A stretch of 36,592 nt of DNA, taken from positions 61,774 to 98,365 of the forward strand of contig AWNW01000003.1 in assembly GCA_000493945.1 (NCBI GenBank), read 5' to 3'. Position numbers and translations under genes: made by a program. This DNA comes from Candidatus Hydrogenedens terephthalaticus JGI OTU-1. GTDB taxonomy: Bacteria; Hydrogenedentota; Hydrogenedentia; Hydrogenedentales; Hydrogenedentaceae. Numbering within the stretch: position 1 is the stretch's first letter; every line of letters begins with the position of its first letter. Positions 17,688-27,518 of this stretch are shown here, piece by piece. The notes under the pieces were generated by a model. The model did no database searches. It saw nothing but the letters and a program-made list of their open reading frames with translations, and was not told where the DNA came from.

Positions 17688-17706
17688 CACAGGCAAAATG
17701 CCTGTG
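17688..17706. repeat. Short hairpin CACAGGCA-AAA-TGCCTGTG
   Basis: An 8-bp perfect stem with a 3-base loop, followed by CTACAG and not by a T run. It lies in the same island as the two elements above. It could be a REP-type element or a weak transcription end for one of the convergent genes. Confidence 0.55.
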
Positions 17707-17977
17707 CTACAGTAGATGTGAAAAAAATTTACCATTACATGTTATGAATCATATAAAAAGAATTATGAATATGTTTTTGGGGATGAAAATATGAACAAAA
17801 AACTGTATGTAGTTATCAATTACTTTTGTCCATTTTATTTTATCTGTTTTCAACTGTCTTATTCTTTCAATCCGTTCCTGCCTATTATAAGGAATACTAT
17901 TCGGTGTTCTTGCTTGACAGACTTAGCAGGCGGATTGTTCACAGCATTTGAGCCTATCGAGCCAACCGTGTCTTAAA

Positions 17978-20900
17978 TCACTTCACAAAAATTCTTAAAA
18001 TATTACAAATAAACTCTGGCAATTTTGGATTTGAAGAGGGAATCGCAATGTAACCACTTTCTGAATTGCTAAATTCACTTACACAGGTTTCATTAATTCT
18101 TGCGATAACCCAATAATATTTTGTTACCGTTTTTCCCTGAGGATTACACATATCATTGCAGTTAGCAGAACATCCGCAAGCAGTTTTATTCTGCTCTTGA
18201 GGTTCAATATCTATTATGTCTTCATAAAAAAGGTTACTCGTCCATGGAGATATAGGAACTGCAGACGCAAGGTTATCCTCATCATTTCTGTAAACACGAT
18301 ATTCTGCAGCTCCTGGGGAAGGATTCCACGAGATAAAGATTTTGTCAGGGTAAATTCCATCTGTTGCGGAAATCCCTGGAGGAGGTGCTGGCTTATTACA
18401 AGTAGCAGTTATTTTATGTCTTACTGGGTCACTATCTGTTTCCTGGTCATTTACGATAAGTTGGAATTCATAAATTCCTTCTATGTCCACTGTAAAATTA
18501 ATGGCTTTTGCAGTTGGATTTAACAAAGCGACAGAACTCCCGGTTGGTATTGAAACAACAGACCACTTGTATTTCAATTTAGATACATCCATGTCAGAAT
18601 CGTAACTGTCCGAACCGTCCAGAGTTATTGCGTCTCCAATAAATGCAGTTTCAGGTCCTTTAATAACAGCCATCGGAGGACGATTGATACATGCAATCTG
18701 GAAATTCACTGTATTACTTCTTAAGAAACCATCATTAACAACAAGAGTCCCCTGATAAAATCCCTTTTTGTCTATGTTTAATGTGATAGTCGGTTGGTCT
18801 GCATTTTGAATTATTAATGCACTGTCTTCAGGTTTTGACAATAATATCCATTCATAGTAAACAGGAGTATTGTCTACATCATAACTCTCCGAGCCATCAA
18901 TAGTAACAATATCCCCGACATATACCTGAAAATCATCTTGTTTTAATTGAGCCACAGGAGGATTGTTCGTAGTACTGACTCTAATGAGAACAGGCTTGCT
19001 AAATAGTTTCCCATCAGAGACGATTAATTGTATTTCGTAATCACCTTCCATATCAGGTATAAAGTAAGGATTGGGAGAATTCGTATCAAAAATTTCCGAT
19101 TGACTTCCAGCAGGTTTTGATAGGAATGCCCAGATATATACCAACTCATCATTGTTAGGGTCAAAACTGGAACTTGCATCAAGATAACACGGTGTCCCTA
19201 CAACTGCATTTTTATCTTTTCCTGCAATTGCAACAGGTGCCACATTTCCTGTTGAAAGGGAAATCTTTGTTATATCAGAGGGTATTTTTCCATCATTGAC
19301 TTGAAGTTCAATGGTATAGGTTCCCTCTTTATCAATATACAATCGTGTTGTAGGTCCTGTTAATGAACTTAAAGTGGTTTGACTATCATTAGGTCGGAAA
19401 GATAATTGCCATTGATATGTAATAGGATCGCCATCGGGGTCATAACTACCTGTTCCATCTATTATTACTTCATCACCTACTTTGATTATTTGAGGTGCAG
19501 ATATGATTGCTATCGGTGGGACATTTAGAGTCCTGAGAACAATTTCTGAACGAACTACAGAGGAATATGAGTCTGATACAAGTAATTCAATAGAATAATA
19601 CCCCGGGTAGTCTGGTATAAAAGAACAAATAGCCTCATCATCGTTATTTAGTTCCGCTTTACTCCATTTGGGCTTGTCAAGAAGTTTCCAGTTAAAGGAA
19701 AGTTCATCTCCATCCGGGTCATAACTTAAAGATGCATCTAAAACATTAGTCGTTTCGACTTCAAGATAATCGGAAGAAATTACTGTGATTACAGGTGAAC
19801 GATTTTCCGTAGTAATTGTTGCTATAACAGGGTTACTCCACATATTTCCATCATAAACTTGAAGTTGTACCTGATAATTACCATGACGGTCAGGTATCAG
19901 TTGTGTTATAGTTTCTGTAGGATTGGATAACTGAGCAAAACTTCCCTGAGGTTTAGCAATGAGTGTCCATTGATAACCCTTAATAGTATCTCCATCCGGG
20001 TCATAGCTACCTTCTGCAGATAAAGACACAGGGTTATTTATAAAACCCTGTGTTTCGGATTGAATTACCGCTACAGGGCGTTGATTAGAAATCTCTGCAG
20101 TAATAACACAAGAGGCATTACCTCCCCATGGGTCCGATATTGTAATTTGAATCTCATAAATTCCTTTACGGTCAGGTGTAAATGTAAACTCAGGTTCTGT
20201 AGAGTTAACAGGACCTACTATGCTTTCTGCTGGTTTTGAAATGATTTTCCAGAAATATGTAAGAGGATCATTTTCAGGGTCATCTGATTCAGGTAATGGT
20301 ATTGTTAAAGGTTGTCCTACAGAACCTGTTATAGGTTGTTCCGTACATTGTATTTCGGGAGAACTATTCGTTGCTGTAATTTGTGAGGTCACTATCTCGC
20401 TGGATTCAAATCCATCATTTATTTGAAGAGTAACACTATATTTTCCCGGCGCATCTGTTTTTAACCCGGCTATGTTGTTTTGAATTAAATAAATCTCAGC
20501 ACTGCTTAATATAGGTCGCGATAGAAGTTCCCAATTAAAAGTAAGTGGGTCATTATCTAAATCAGAACTTTGCGTAGCATCGAAGATAACCATTTCGCCA
20601 TGGGGAATTTCGATGGTACTGGGCGTTACAATTGTTTGGGGTTTTCTGTTTACACATTGTAGAGAAATAGTTTTATCCGTTTTTTCATAGGTATCAAAAA
20701 CCTCAAGTTTTAATGTATAAGTACCTCGTTTATCAGATATAAAACTAATTTCGGGTTGTGTGGTTGAACTAAGTACAGCATTACTTCCAGCAGGTGCTGA
20801 AATCAGTCGCCATTGATAGGATAATGGATCATTATCAATGTCAGAAGTTTTTATTGCAGAAATAGAAACATTAGTATTCAAAAAAACCGTTGACGGAAAA

Positions 20901-23900
20901 TTAATCGCAATTTCAGGGAGATGATTATAAACATCTAATTGCCATTGCGTAAAAGAGTTATCAAAACCATCTGAAATGTACAATATAAATTCGTATTGCC
21001 CTAACAAGTCCGGTGTAATTGTTACAATGTTATTTAAAACCCCCTGAAGAGATACACGACTACTATCTGGTTTTTTAACCAGTTTCCAGAGAAAGTTTAT
21101 TTCATCTCCGTCCGGGTCTACTACTGATGATGCATCTAAGGTAACAATATCACGGGGTCTTGCTTTCTGTGGAGCATTAATTATAATTTCGGGTAGACGA
21201 TTAATAACTTCAATAACAACGGTGTCGGGTTCACTTTGTGCAAAACCGTCGGAAACAAAAAGTTGTGCAATATAAGTTCCGGGAAGGTCGGGAATTAAAA
21301 TGGGATTTGCCGTATTTGCATTTCTTAGATATGCTAAACTATCAAAAGGTTTGCTAATAAGACGCCATGAATAATTAATTCGGTCTCCATTGGGGTCGTA
21401 GGATCCTGACCCATCAAGAGTAATAGATGAGGGACGATATACATTCGTTATATCTTCTCCGGCATTGGCGATAGGAGGCTGATTCTCTAATGATTCTGAT
21501 TGGAATTCTACGATATACGAGTTATAGCCAGATTTGTCAACAAAATGTAAGGAAGGTCTTTCTGGGTCATGCTTGTGACTCGTATTTGTGGGTTTACTAA
21601 CCCAATAATTTGCAGATGGAATAACACTTGTATCTGTTCTTCGGATACGAAGAATAACGGCATCTTCAGGAACATCCTCCGGAAAATTGGAATGTAAATA
21701 AACATAATCAGCCTGTTGCGAAGAGGTATAAGTAATACCATATTCTCTGGGTGAATTTCTTGTAGGTACCCAAACAGGATTTGATGGTGCGGAAACGCTT
21801 AAAGTTTTTCCATCAGGTAAATAGATATTATCAGGTATTCTTTGTCCATCGTTATCATCGTTACTAAGCAACCCAGTAATTATTGAGGCATTATCTCCCG
21901 TAACTTCAATAGTATGAATTAAATCGTGATATTGTAATTTCGTTATAAGAGGTAAAGGAGTTCCTTTATTGTTTTTATAAGTCCATCGAGAACTTATATT
22001 CCATTTATTGGAAAGAGGTGCGGATAGAAAAGACCATAAATAAGATAGAACCTGCTCTCCTACAAAAGAAAGGTTGTCATAAGTAAGTTGTGGATAATTG
22101 TTTTCTATTCCATTTATTTTCGTATTGATTAAAGATAAGGGAGCAATACTTCCCATTTCATGTAAGTATTGAATATCCTCCCATTCGAATTTTACAGGAT
22201 AACTAATATTATCTGACGAGAAAGATAAAATGGCTAAGGGCAGGATTGTTTCCTCAGTATTTTCTGCACTGGATGAAATTTGCAACTCGTGAATTTGTGG
22301 GGCGAATATATGCTCCGTTAATATCGGTTGAGAGAGAATTTTTATAGGTAGTGGGGGAGAGGATATGTTCCATGTTCCCTGTAAAGAAGTAATATAAATT
22401 TGTGCAGACAACCTTATTTCAGATGTCGGGTTTTCCCAGAATTCATTCAACGGATAGACCAGCCATTGTTTTTTCTCTATACTATTTTTTGACATAGTTA
22501 TTTTATTTGAATTTGATAACTCAAATATCTGGAACAGAGATGTTATATCTTCTCCATTTTCCGAATTTTTAATTCGCCATTGAATATTCATTTGCTCGTA
22601 AAGTCCGATCGGATTGGCTACCGTCATTGTGATAGGCAAAACCTCTCCTGTAGATAGTGTCATTTGTCCTGTTGAATAGGAAAAAATAGGTACTTCTTGA
22701 TTGGATTGATTATCGAGTAGTGATACTTGAATGTTTATCGGAACAATGACTGTTTCAGGCTTTGTTTCTTTTATTTGATATAAGTTTCCATAGACAGGGG
22801 TATAGTCAGGACATAGAGATTCTGTATTCCATAAAGGTATCACCATAAATTGGGGCATATCTGAATTATTTCTTTCTTTAGAAAAAGTAATACCTGTCAA
22901 AACTGATGAAGAGCATAAAGAATCAAAGTCAAAAAGATCTGAAACTTGTGTAAGTACGGGGATATTAATAGAAGATTGCGGTTCGATAGTTCCTAAATAT
23001 TGCACAGGATACTGTATGTTTAATAAATCTGTCTGAAATGGATGCAAGTATACATTATGCAAGGGTTCGTTCCCTTGATTGGCAATGGAAAGTGTAGAAT
23101 ACTGAGGTAATTCCGTTGTGATAAAAGGAATATAACTCGGTGATATTGTTAATGAAGAAATATAGTTCGATTCGAGTGCAGATGTATTTGTTATTGAAGT
23201 TAGGTAAAATTTCTGATTTTCATCAATAGTATACCACCAGAATTGTTCCGATAAGAAAGGTTCTAAATGAATGTTAATTGTTTCACGAGTATTTTTTAAA
23301 TTGGATATAAAATAGGTTTGGCTTTCAAATCCCTCACTCATTATAACTATAGAAAATGGAGTTTCTGGTAGGTTGTTAATCTCAATCATTCCATCGTTAT
23401 TTGTTTTAGAAGAGTAGAAAATAACACCTTCATTAACGATAGAAATATCTGCGTTATGAATGGGTTCATTCGTGTATTTATTCAAAACATTTATTGTTAA
23501 ACTTTTTGTTGTATCCGTAATAATCTTTACAGGAACGGTGACATTTAGCCCGGATTGAAAACGAATAGAAAGAGATGTCTCTATGGGTTCTGGTATTTCA
23601 ATAAAGGGGATACCTACCTGTAAAGAAACAAAATAACTTTCACCCGCTGGAATATTGTAGATTTCATTTGGACTAACTAAATGAATATTAGGGTTATCAG
23701 GCTCTATTTGTATCTGGGCAGGTCCTGAGTCTTTCCCTCCTTGGTTTTTTAGTTCTATCGTATAAAATTGAGTTTCCCCTATAAGCAAAGGCAAAGAAAC
23801 CTCTTCAGGTATAGGTGTAATTAGCGTTTGATATGGTTTGGGTCTAATATCGTATTGAGCAGTTGCATAAGTTCCTGAATTGCTTTGCAAACTAATTGTT

Positions 23901-25849
23901 ATCGGAAAATTATTTTGTGTAGTGGGTTTAGAATAAAGAATAAGTTTGCAAGTTTCCTTAGATTGACCTTGTATGGAAGATGGAATAACATAATCATAAT
24001 TCCAATCAGATGGTATTCCCGTTACCACGAGTGATAATTGTTTTTCTTCCGTATCTCCTAAATTAATAATATCAAATGGAATGGTATATGTTTTGTTAGG
24101 GATAACTTCAAGGGAATAATTTGTAGGGGTTATAGCAAGTCCCCGCAACGAAACTTCTTTAGTAATAGGATAGTCTTCTTCCCTTGGGTCTTTGGCTGAA
24201 ATACTGTATATTCCTCCTTCCGTGTTTGAGACAGGGTAATAGGTATAGAAAATATTTCCATCTGAGTCCGTAGTAAGTGAGTTTGTTTCAGAAAATCCTC
24301 GATGGGTAATTTGCAAAATAATTTGTTTATTTACAGCAGGTTGTAAATTTTCAGGATTATATGCATATATTCTAATAGGAATAGGTGTTCCTGTATTTCC
24401 TTCCGTTATATTTGTAGTAAGCTGAAAATCATATTCCCTGGGTTGTATCTGAAGGGTTTCTACAACTTCAATATTATTATCCCTTGATTCTTCATAAACA
24501 GTCCTTGTTTTATTAAGGTAAGTAAGGACATAAAGATTTCCAGATGCAGAAGAAGGTAATTTTGTTTTTAATGTATTTGTATATTGTCCACCTACAGAGA
24601 CGGAAGTATTATTGGTAATACAAGTCATTTCAATATCTGTTTCGTCAAGCCATTCATCATTAGATAAGTAAAAACAATCAATCCAACTTTTGTTGTTGAT
24701 ATTTACGAGACCTGTATTTTGAGCCGTATATTTAATTGTTATGATTCCTTGCGAAAAAGGACTTGTTGGTGTAACTGTGCCTGAAACAAAAACAAGGTCT
24801 GGTTTTGGAACAGGTGTTAGATATATCTTTGAAATGCTTGTTATAATTTGGTCTCCCGTTGTCCTGTATATACCATAACCCGAAACTTCTTGTATACCCT
24901 CCGTTTCGGGAGACACACGAACGGAAAAAGAAAAAGCGATTCCTCCAGATGGCACAAATATCCATGCAAATTCTGCTTGACCCGTTTCTGTATCAAAGAA
25001 ATAAATAGGAGGGGGGGAACCCGCAGTAAATTTAACAAACTGCCAGTACTTAGGTAGAAATACTTTTGCCCCTAATGCGGTAATTTCTAAAGGATTTAAA
25101 TATGAAATATTTACTTCAAATTCCATTTCTTGGTCGGGGGAGTATATATCGCCCGATTTTGAAGATATATTTAACGAAACAGTCTCTGCAGACCCTTCTC
25201 CTTCTATTATACCTTCTCCTTCAATTGTCCCTTCCCCTTCAAAACCTTCAGGACTCCCTTCAGGTATACCTTCCCCTTCAATGCCCTCAGGAATCCCTTC
25301 CCCTTCTATTTGACCTTCAGTGATTGGACAATCAAAATATGAAATAACAGGTTCGGTTTCTTGAGGATCCCCAAATGATGCGTAAATACCTACCCCTGTA
25401 ATGGATTGATTTCCACCACCAATAGGTTGGGCAAATCTTAAACGAAATGTAAAAGAAACAGGGAAAGATGGAACAAAAATCCAGCCAAACTCTAAAGTTC
25501 CAGATGCCCCTCTTGTAGGTTGCAATGGAGGTGCTGAGCCGCTTATGACCTCTTCAAAAACAAGCCCTTCAGGAATTATTTCTTTTAAGCCTAATGTAAG
25601 TAGGGGTTCTTCTCCTGTATATGTCAATTCAACGGATACATCAAGAAAGGAATCTATGGCACAATCTGAGTTTTCTGATAGACTTTGGGTAAGATTTAGT
25701 CCTCCCTGTTTTTCTATTAATTTTTGCCCGGGACTTACTTCCGAAAAGCCTGGATTGGTAAATAAACAGAGGAAAATTAAGAATGATAAAAGAAAAAAAT
25801 ATGAATTTTTTTTGAATACTATACTATCTACATAAAAAAAAGCGTTCAT
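17978..25849 (-). CDS. Giant secreted PKD-repeat surface protein with Glu-Gly linker (about 2623 aa)
   Basis: Start choice: the open frame reaches 25948, but the ATG at 25849 has an AAGGA Shine-Dalgarno and gives a signal peptide (KKNSYFFLLSFLIFLCLF, cleavage near residue 36). Domain order: a DUF11-like Ig module (~45-175), an acidic Glu-Gly linker (178-219), a second copy of the first module, a CARDB-like module (PDLVFVSGTVTPTSPFSQG, then VYEESRDNN), several Ig-like modules, a carboxypeptidase-regulatory-like module (TINVLNKYTNEPIHNADISI), a long beta-rich region, eleven PKD-like modules (~1458-2483), and a C-terminal FN3-like module with a CGCSANCNDMC cluster. No LPXTG or PEP-CTERM sorting signal is visible. 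It is probably an extracellular or cell-surface protein in adhesion or substrate binding. No catalytic domain was recognised, and it stands alone. Confidence 0.88.
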   Translation of the reverse strand: MNAFFYVDSIVFKKNSYFFLLSFLIFLCLFTNPGFSEVSPGQKLIEKQGGLNLTQSLSENSDCAIDSFLDVSVELTYTGEEPLLTLGLKEIIPEGLVFEEVISGSAPPLQPTRGASGTLEFGWIFVPSFPVSFTFRLRFAQPIGGGNQSITGVGIYASFGDPQETEPVISYFDCPITEGQIEGEGIPEGIEGEGIPEGSPEGFEGEGTIEGEGIIEGEGSAETVSLNISSKSGDIYSPDQEMEFEVNISYLNPLEITALGAKVFLPKYWQFVKFTAGSPPPIYFFDTETGQAEFAWIFVPSGGIAFSFSVRVSPETEGIQEVSGYGIYRTTGDQIITSISKIYLTPVPKPDLVFVSGTVTPTSPFSQGIITIKYTAQNTGLVNINNKSWIDCFYLSNDEWLDETDIEMTCITNNTSVSVGGQYTNTLKTKLPSSASGNLYVLTYLNKTRTVYEESRDNNIEVVETLQIQPREYDFQLTTNITEGNTGTPIPIRIYAYNPENLQPAVNKQIILQITHRGFSETNSLTTDSDGNIFYTYYPVSNTEGGIYSISAKDPREEDYPITKEVSLRGLAITPTNYSLEVIPNKTYTIPFDIINLGDTEEKQLSLVVTGIPSDWNYDYVIPSSIQGQSKETCKLILYSKPTTQNNFPITISLQSNSGTYATAQYDIRPKPYQTLITPIPEEVSLPLLIGETQFYTIELKNQGGKDSGPAQIQIEPDNPNIHLVSPNEIYNIPAGESYFVSLQVGIPFIEIPEPIETSLSIRFQSGLNVTVPVKIITDTTKSLTINVLNKYTNEPIHNADISIVNEGVIFYSSKTNNDGMIEINNLPETPFSIVIMSEGFESQTYFISNLKNTRETINIHLEPFLSEQFWWYTIDENQKFYLTSITNTSALESNYISSLTISPSYIPFITTELPQYSTLSIANQGNEPLHNVYLHPFQTDLLNIQYPVQYLGTIEPQSSINIPVLTQVSDLFDFDSLCSSSVLTGITFSKERNNSDMPQFMVIPLWNTESLCPDYTPVYGNLYQIKETKPETVIVPINIQVSLLDNQSNQEVPIFSYSTGQMTLSTGEVLPITMTVANPIGLYEQMNIQWRIKNSENGEDITSLFQIFELSNSNKITMSKNSIEKKQWLVYPLNEFWENPTSEIRLSAQIYITSLQGTWNISSPPLPIKILSQPILTEHIFAPQIHELQISSSAENTEETILPLAILSFSSDNISYPVKFEWEDIQYLHEMGSIAPLSLINTKINGIENNYPQLTYDNLSFVGEQVLSYLWSFLSAPLSNKWNISSRWTYKNNKGTPLPLITKLQYHDLIHTIEVTGDNASIITGLLSNDDNDGQRIPDNIYLPDGKTLSVSAPSNPVWVPTRNSPREYGITYTSSQQADYVYLHSNFPEDVPEDAVILRIRRTDTSVIPSANYWVSKPTNTSHKHDPERPSLHFVDKSGYNSYIVEFQSESLENQPPIANAGEDITNVYRPSSITLDGSGSYDPNGDRINYSWRLISKPFDSLAYLRNANTANPILIPDLPGTYIAQLFVSDGFAQSEPDTVVIEVINRLPEIIINAPQKARPRDIVTLDASSVVDPDGDEINFLWKLVKKPDSSRVSLQGVLNNIVTITPDLLGQYEFILYISDGFDNSFTQWQLDVYNHLPEIAINFPSTVFLNTNVSISAIKTSDIDNDPLSYQWRLISAPAGSNAVLSSTTQPEISFISDKRGTYTLKLEVFDTYEKTDKTISLQCVNRKPQTIVTPSTIEIPHGEMVIFDATQSSDLDNDPLTFNWELLSRPILSSAEIYLIQNNIAGLKTDAPGKYSVTLQINDGFESSEIVTSQITATNSSPEIQCTEQPITGSVGQPLTIPLPESDDPENDPLTYFWKIISKPAESIVGPVNSTEPEFTFTPDRKGIYEIQITISDPWGGNASCVITAEISNQRPVAVIQSETQGFINNPVSLSAEGSYDPDGDTIKGYQWTLIAKPQGSFAQLSNPTETITQLIPDRHGNYQVQLQVYDGNMWSNPVIATITTENRSPVITVISSDYLEVETTNVLDASLSYDPDGDELSFNWKLLDKPKWSKAELNNDDEAICSFIPDYPGYYSIELLVSDSYSSVVRSEIVLRTLNVPPIAIISAPQIIKVGDEVIIDGTGSYDPDGDPITYQWQLSFRPNDSQTTLSSLTGPTTRLYIDKEGTYTIELQVNDGKIPSDITKISLSTGNVAPVAIAGKDKNAVVGTPCYLDASSSFDPNNDELVYIWAFLSKPAGSQSEIFDTNSPNPYFIPDMEGDYEIQLIVSDGKLFSKPVLIRVSTTNNPPVAQLKQDDFQVYVGDIVTIDGSESYDVDNTPVYYEWILLSKPEDSALIIQNADQPTITLNIDKKGFYQGTLVVNDGFLRSNTVNFQIACINRPPMAVIKGPETAFIGDAITLDGSDSYDSDMDVSKLKYKWSVVSIPTGSSVALLNPTAKAINFTVDIEGIYEFQLIVNDQETDSDPVRHKITATCNKPAPPPGISATDGIYPDKIFISWNPSPGAAEYRVYRNDEDNLASAVPISPWTSNLFYEDIIDIEPQEQNKTACGCSANCNDMCNPQGKTVTKYYWVIARINETCVSEFSNSESGYIAIPSSNPKLPEFICNILRIFVK
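18400..21478 (-). repeat. Eleven tandem PKD-like modules within the giant surface protein
   Basis: Eleven units of about 93 residues each begin with a PPxA- or RPVA-like segment. They continue with a DGSGSYDPDGDxLxYxW block, then a conserved SKPxGSxAxL segment, and close with GxYxIxLxVxDG. The copies have diverged to different degrees: units 3-5 keep only DxDNDP or DPENDP, while units 6-8 keep DPDGD. The array is old rather than freshly duplicated. Confidence 0.85.
25193..25318 (-). repeat. Glu-Gly-rich linker repeat (EGEGIPEG type)
   Basis: Forty-two residues are built from EGEG, EGIP, EGSP, EGF and EGTI units, encoded by near-identical GAAGG(G/T/A) triplet pairs. It joins two Ig-like modules. 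Such DNA can slip in replication, so linker length may vary between strains. Confidence 0.9.
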
Positions 25850-25953
25850 TAAAAATATCCTTGTTTTATTTTGGTCAGGAATAAAATACAATTTGTAATA
25901 ACAAATATATTTTATCACAAAAAGAGCACAAATAGGAAAATTCTGCATAAAAA

Positions 25954-25986
25954 CAATAAATCGGGGTTGTAAACCCCGATTTATTG
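25954..25986 (-). terminator. Rho-independent terminator after the Gfo/Idh/MocA gene
   Basis: A 15-bp perfect stem, CAATAAATCGGGGTT with its complement, and a 3-base loop. On the minus strand it is followed by TTTTTAT. It lies 37 bp past the oxidoreductase stop and ahead of the giant-protein gene, separating the two transcripts. Confidence 0.85.
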
Positions 25987-26022
25987 GATAGTTATAGTTA
26001 TATCATTTGTTATCTCATTCTA

Positions 26023-27273
26023 TTATTCTATAATTTGGAGAACTTCTCTACCTTTACCTTGTGCTATTAACGATACATAATTTTCTAATTCTTTCTGGGT
26101 ATTCTTATCCGTTAGGTCAATTACCCGTTTTTGTTCAGCGGACATATACGCTGCCTGACACAATTTAGTTATTTCCAGTCCATACTCAAAGTTTAGAAAA
26201 GCATCTTTACCCTTTTGGAAGGAATTTACAGCATCGCAAATTTCATCTACATATCCATATAAATCAGGCTCATTCGGTTCTACAATCAATAATCCGCGGC
26301 TTGCCGTTGATTTTTCTAATGCTGATTCCGCATCGGCAACTGCCTCCGCAGCAGAATCACCAATGAACACTTGTAGCGAGGACATCTGAGAGTTAAACTC
26401 AAATGCGTATCCGGGACCTAAACCATCCATCATTAATCGCAATCCTTGTTTATCATACATCCAGGAATTTGTAAATTGCCCTTTTACAATTTGTCCTGTC
26501 TTGGGGTTTTGGAAAGTTACTATACCTGTGGCAAAGTCTTCTCCGGGAGTTTTGCCGTAATCTACTCCTGTCCTCTTTAACAATTCTTTCCTCCATCGGG
26601 GCAATCCCCATTTTAACAAACCTACCTCTGCAGATACGCTGATAGGTTTTAGATAATTTACAGGTTTTCCCTGAGGAGTTAATACATACCAGCAACAAGC
26701 AATACTATGACAACCCATGTCGCAGAGAACCCCTCCTCCCTGTCTTGTTGGGTCCCAGAACCAGCCTTCATGAGGACCCGAATGCTCTTCTGAAGAACGA
26801 GCCAATGCTATAGGTCCCATGACTTCTTCTACAGATGCTAATTGGGATTTCTGACCGCGGATTGCTTTCATGTGAAGTTGATTTTCAAAATATGCTGTGG
26901 GCAATTTTGTGGATTTCGCAATACTTACTAATTCCATGGCTTCTTTTACGGTTCTTCCCAAAGGTTTTTCACAAATAATTCCCTTAATTTTTGCCCCTGC
27001 CTTAACTGCATCAGCAATTTTTTGCATAATTTCTAATCGTGCAAAATTTGGAGCAAATATAGCAACTGCATCTACATTTTCACAAAGGTCTTTAATACTT
27101 TTATAAACCTTACATTCTCCAACACCTAATCGTTTCGATAAAGAGGAAAGTTCCCCTGCCCCTTTAAGAGCATAAACACCGGCAAGTTCTACACCTCGGA
27201 CACTTTGTAATGCCTTTGTCTGAAATCGAGCAATAAATCCAGCACCAATAAATCCTAAACGAAAATTACCCAT
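26023..27273 (-). CDS. Gfo/Idh/MocA-family oxidoreductase
   Basis: A 416-residue NAD(P)-dependent sugar or cyclitol dehydrogenase-like protein. The N-terminal Rossmann fold has GFIGAGFIARF (7-17), then a segment DAVAIFAPNFARLEI and CEKPLGRTV (Lys103 of the EKP motif). The C-terminal domain has GGGVLCDMGCHSIACCWYVL, with the His of the usual GxxxDxGxHxxD pattern; the last Asp is not obvious. Start choice: the frame opens at 27333, but the ATG at 27273 has an AAAGGAG six bases upstream and begins directly with the Rossmann strand. It is a single gene with its own terminator, divergent from acpP. The substrate is unknown. Confidence 0.88.
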   Translation of the reverse strand: MGNFRLGFIGAGFIARFQTKALQSVRGVELAGVYALKGAGELSSLSKRLGVGECKVYKSIKDLCENVDAVAIFAPNFARLEIMQKIADAVKAGAKIKGIICEKPLGRTVKEAMELVSIAKSTKLPTAYFENQLHMKAIRGQKSQLASVEEVMGPIALARSSEEHSGPHEGWFWDPTRQGGGVLCDMGCHSIACCWYVLTPQGKPVNYLKPISVSAEVGLLKWGLPRWRKELLKRTGVDYGKTPGEDFATGIVTFQNPKTGQIVKGQFTNSWMYDKQGLRLMMDGLGPGYAFEFNSQMSSLQVFIGDSAAEAVADAESALEKSTASRGLLIVEPNEPDLYGYVDEICDAVNSFQKGKDAFLNFEYGLEITKLCQAAYMSAEQKRVIDLTDKNTQKELENYVSLIAQGKGREVLQIIE

Positions 27274-27436
27274 ATCATTCTCCTTTCTAATTTGTTTTAT
27301 TTTACTTTTATAAGGGTAATCATAATCATACAATAAAAAATGAATATATGCAAAAACAATATTTTTGAAACTTTTTTGTAAAAAGAAACATCAAACATAC
27401 ATCTGTATGTAAATTAATTGTTAGAATATAAAATGT

Positions 27437-27466
27437 TTGACATTAAACATCCAGTCTTGGTAAAAT
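27437..27466 (+). promoter_or_regulatory. sigma70-type promoter of acpP
   Basis: A perfect TTGACA and TAAAAT separated by 18 bases, about 53 bases before the acpP ATG. It is the clearest promoter in the window. Confidence 0.75.
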
Positions 27467-27518
27467 GATGTTATAAAAGTGGAAATTAACTTATTGTTCT
27501 TTGAAAGGAGGTGAAAAA

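Larger units (their letters stand above)
17393..17977. other. Intergenic island with short palindromic repeats
   Basis: This stretch of 585 bp has no convincing gene. It holds a perfect palindrome (17479-17504), a motif also found at 31234 (17652-17678) and a short hairpin (17688-17706). A 61-codon frame at 17791-17976 on the plus strand is doubtful. The 5' part before the acyltransferase gene must hold that operon's promoter, but no clear box pair was seen. Confidence 0.6.

Noticed and set aside
17791..17976. 61-codon plus-strand frame with a hydrophobic start (MNKKLYVVINYF...)
   Set aside because: It lies in a repeat-rich non-coding island, ends against the tail of the giant-protein gene, has a weak Shine-Dalgarno and matches nothing I recognise. 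It may be a decayed gene but cannot be supported.
18400..21478. Considered as a recent DNA-level tandem duplication
   Set aside because: The units share protein motifs but little nucleotide identity by eye, so the array is ancient.
25850..25948. 33-residue N-terminal extension of the giant protein
   Set aside because: The ATG at 25849 has a good Shine-Dalgarno and gives a classic signal peptide, while the extension is Tyr/Ile-rich, precedes the signal sequence and lacks a clear start site.
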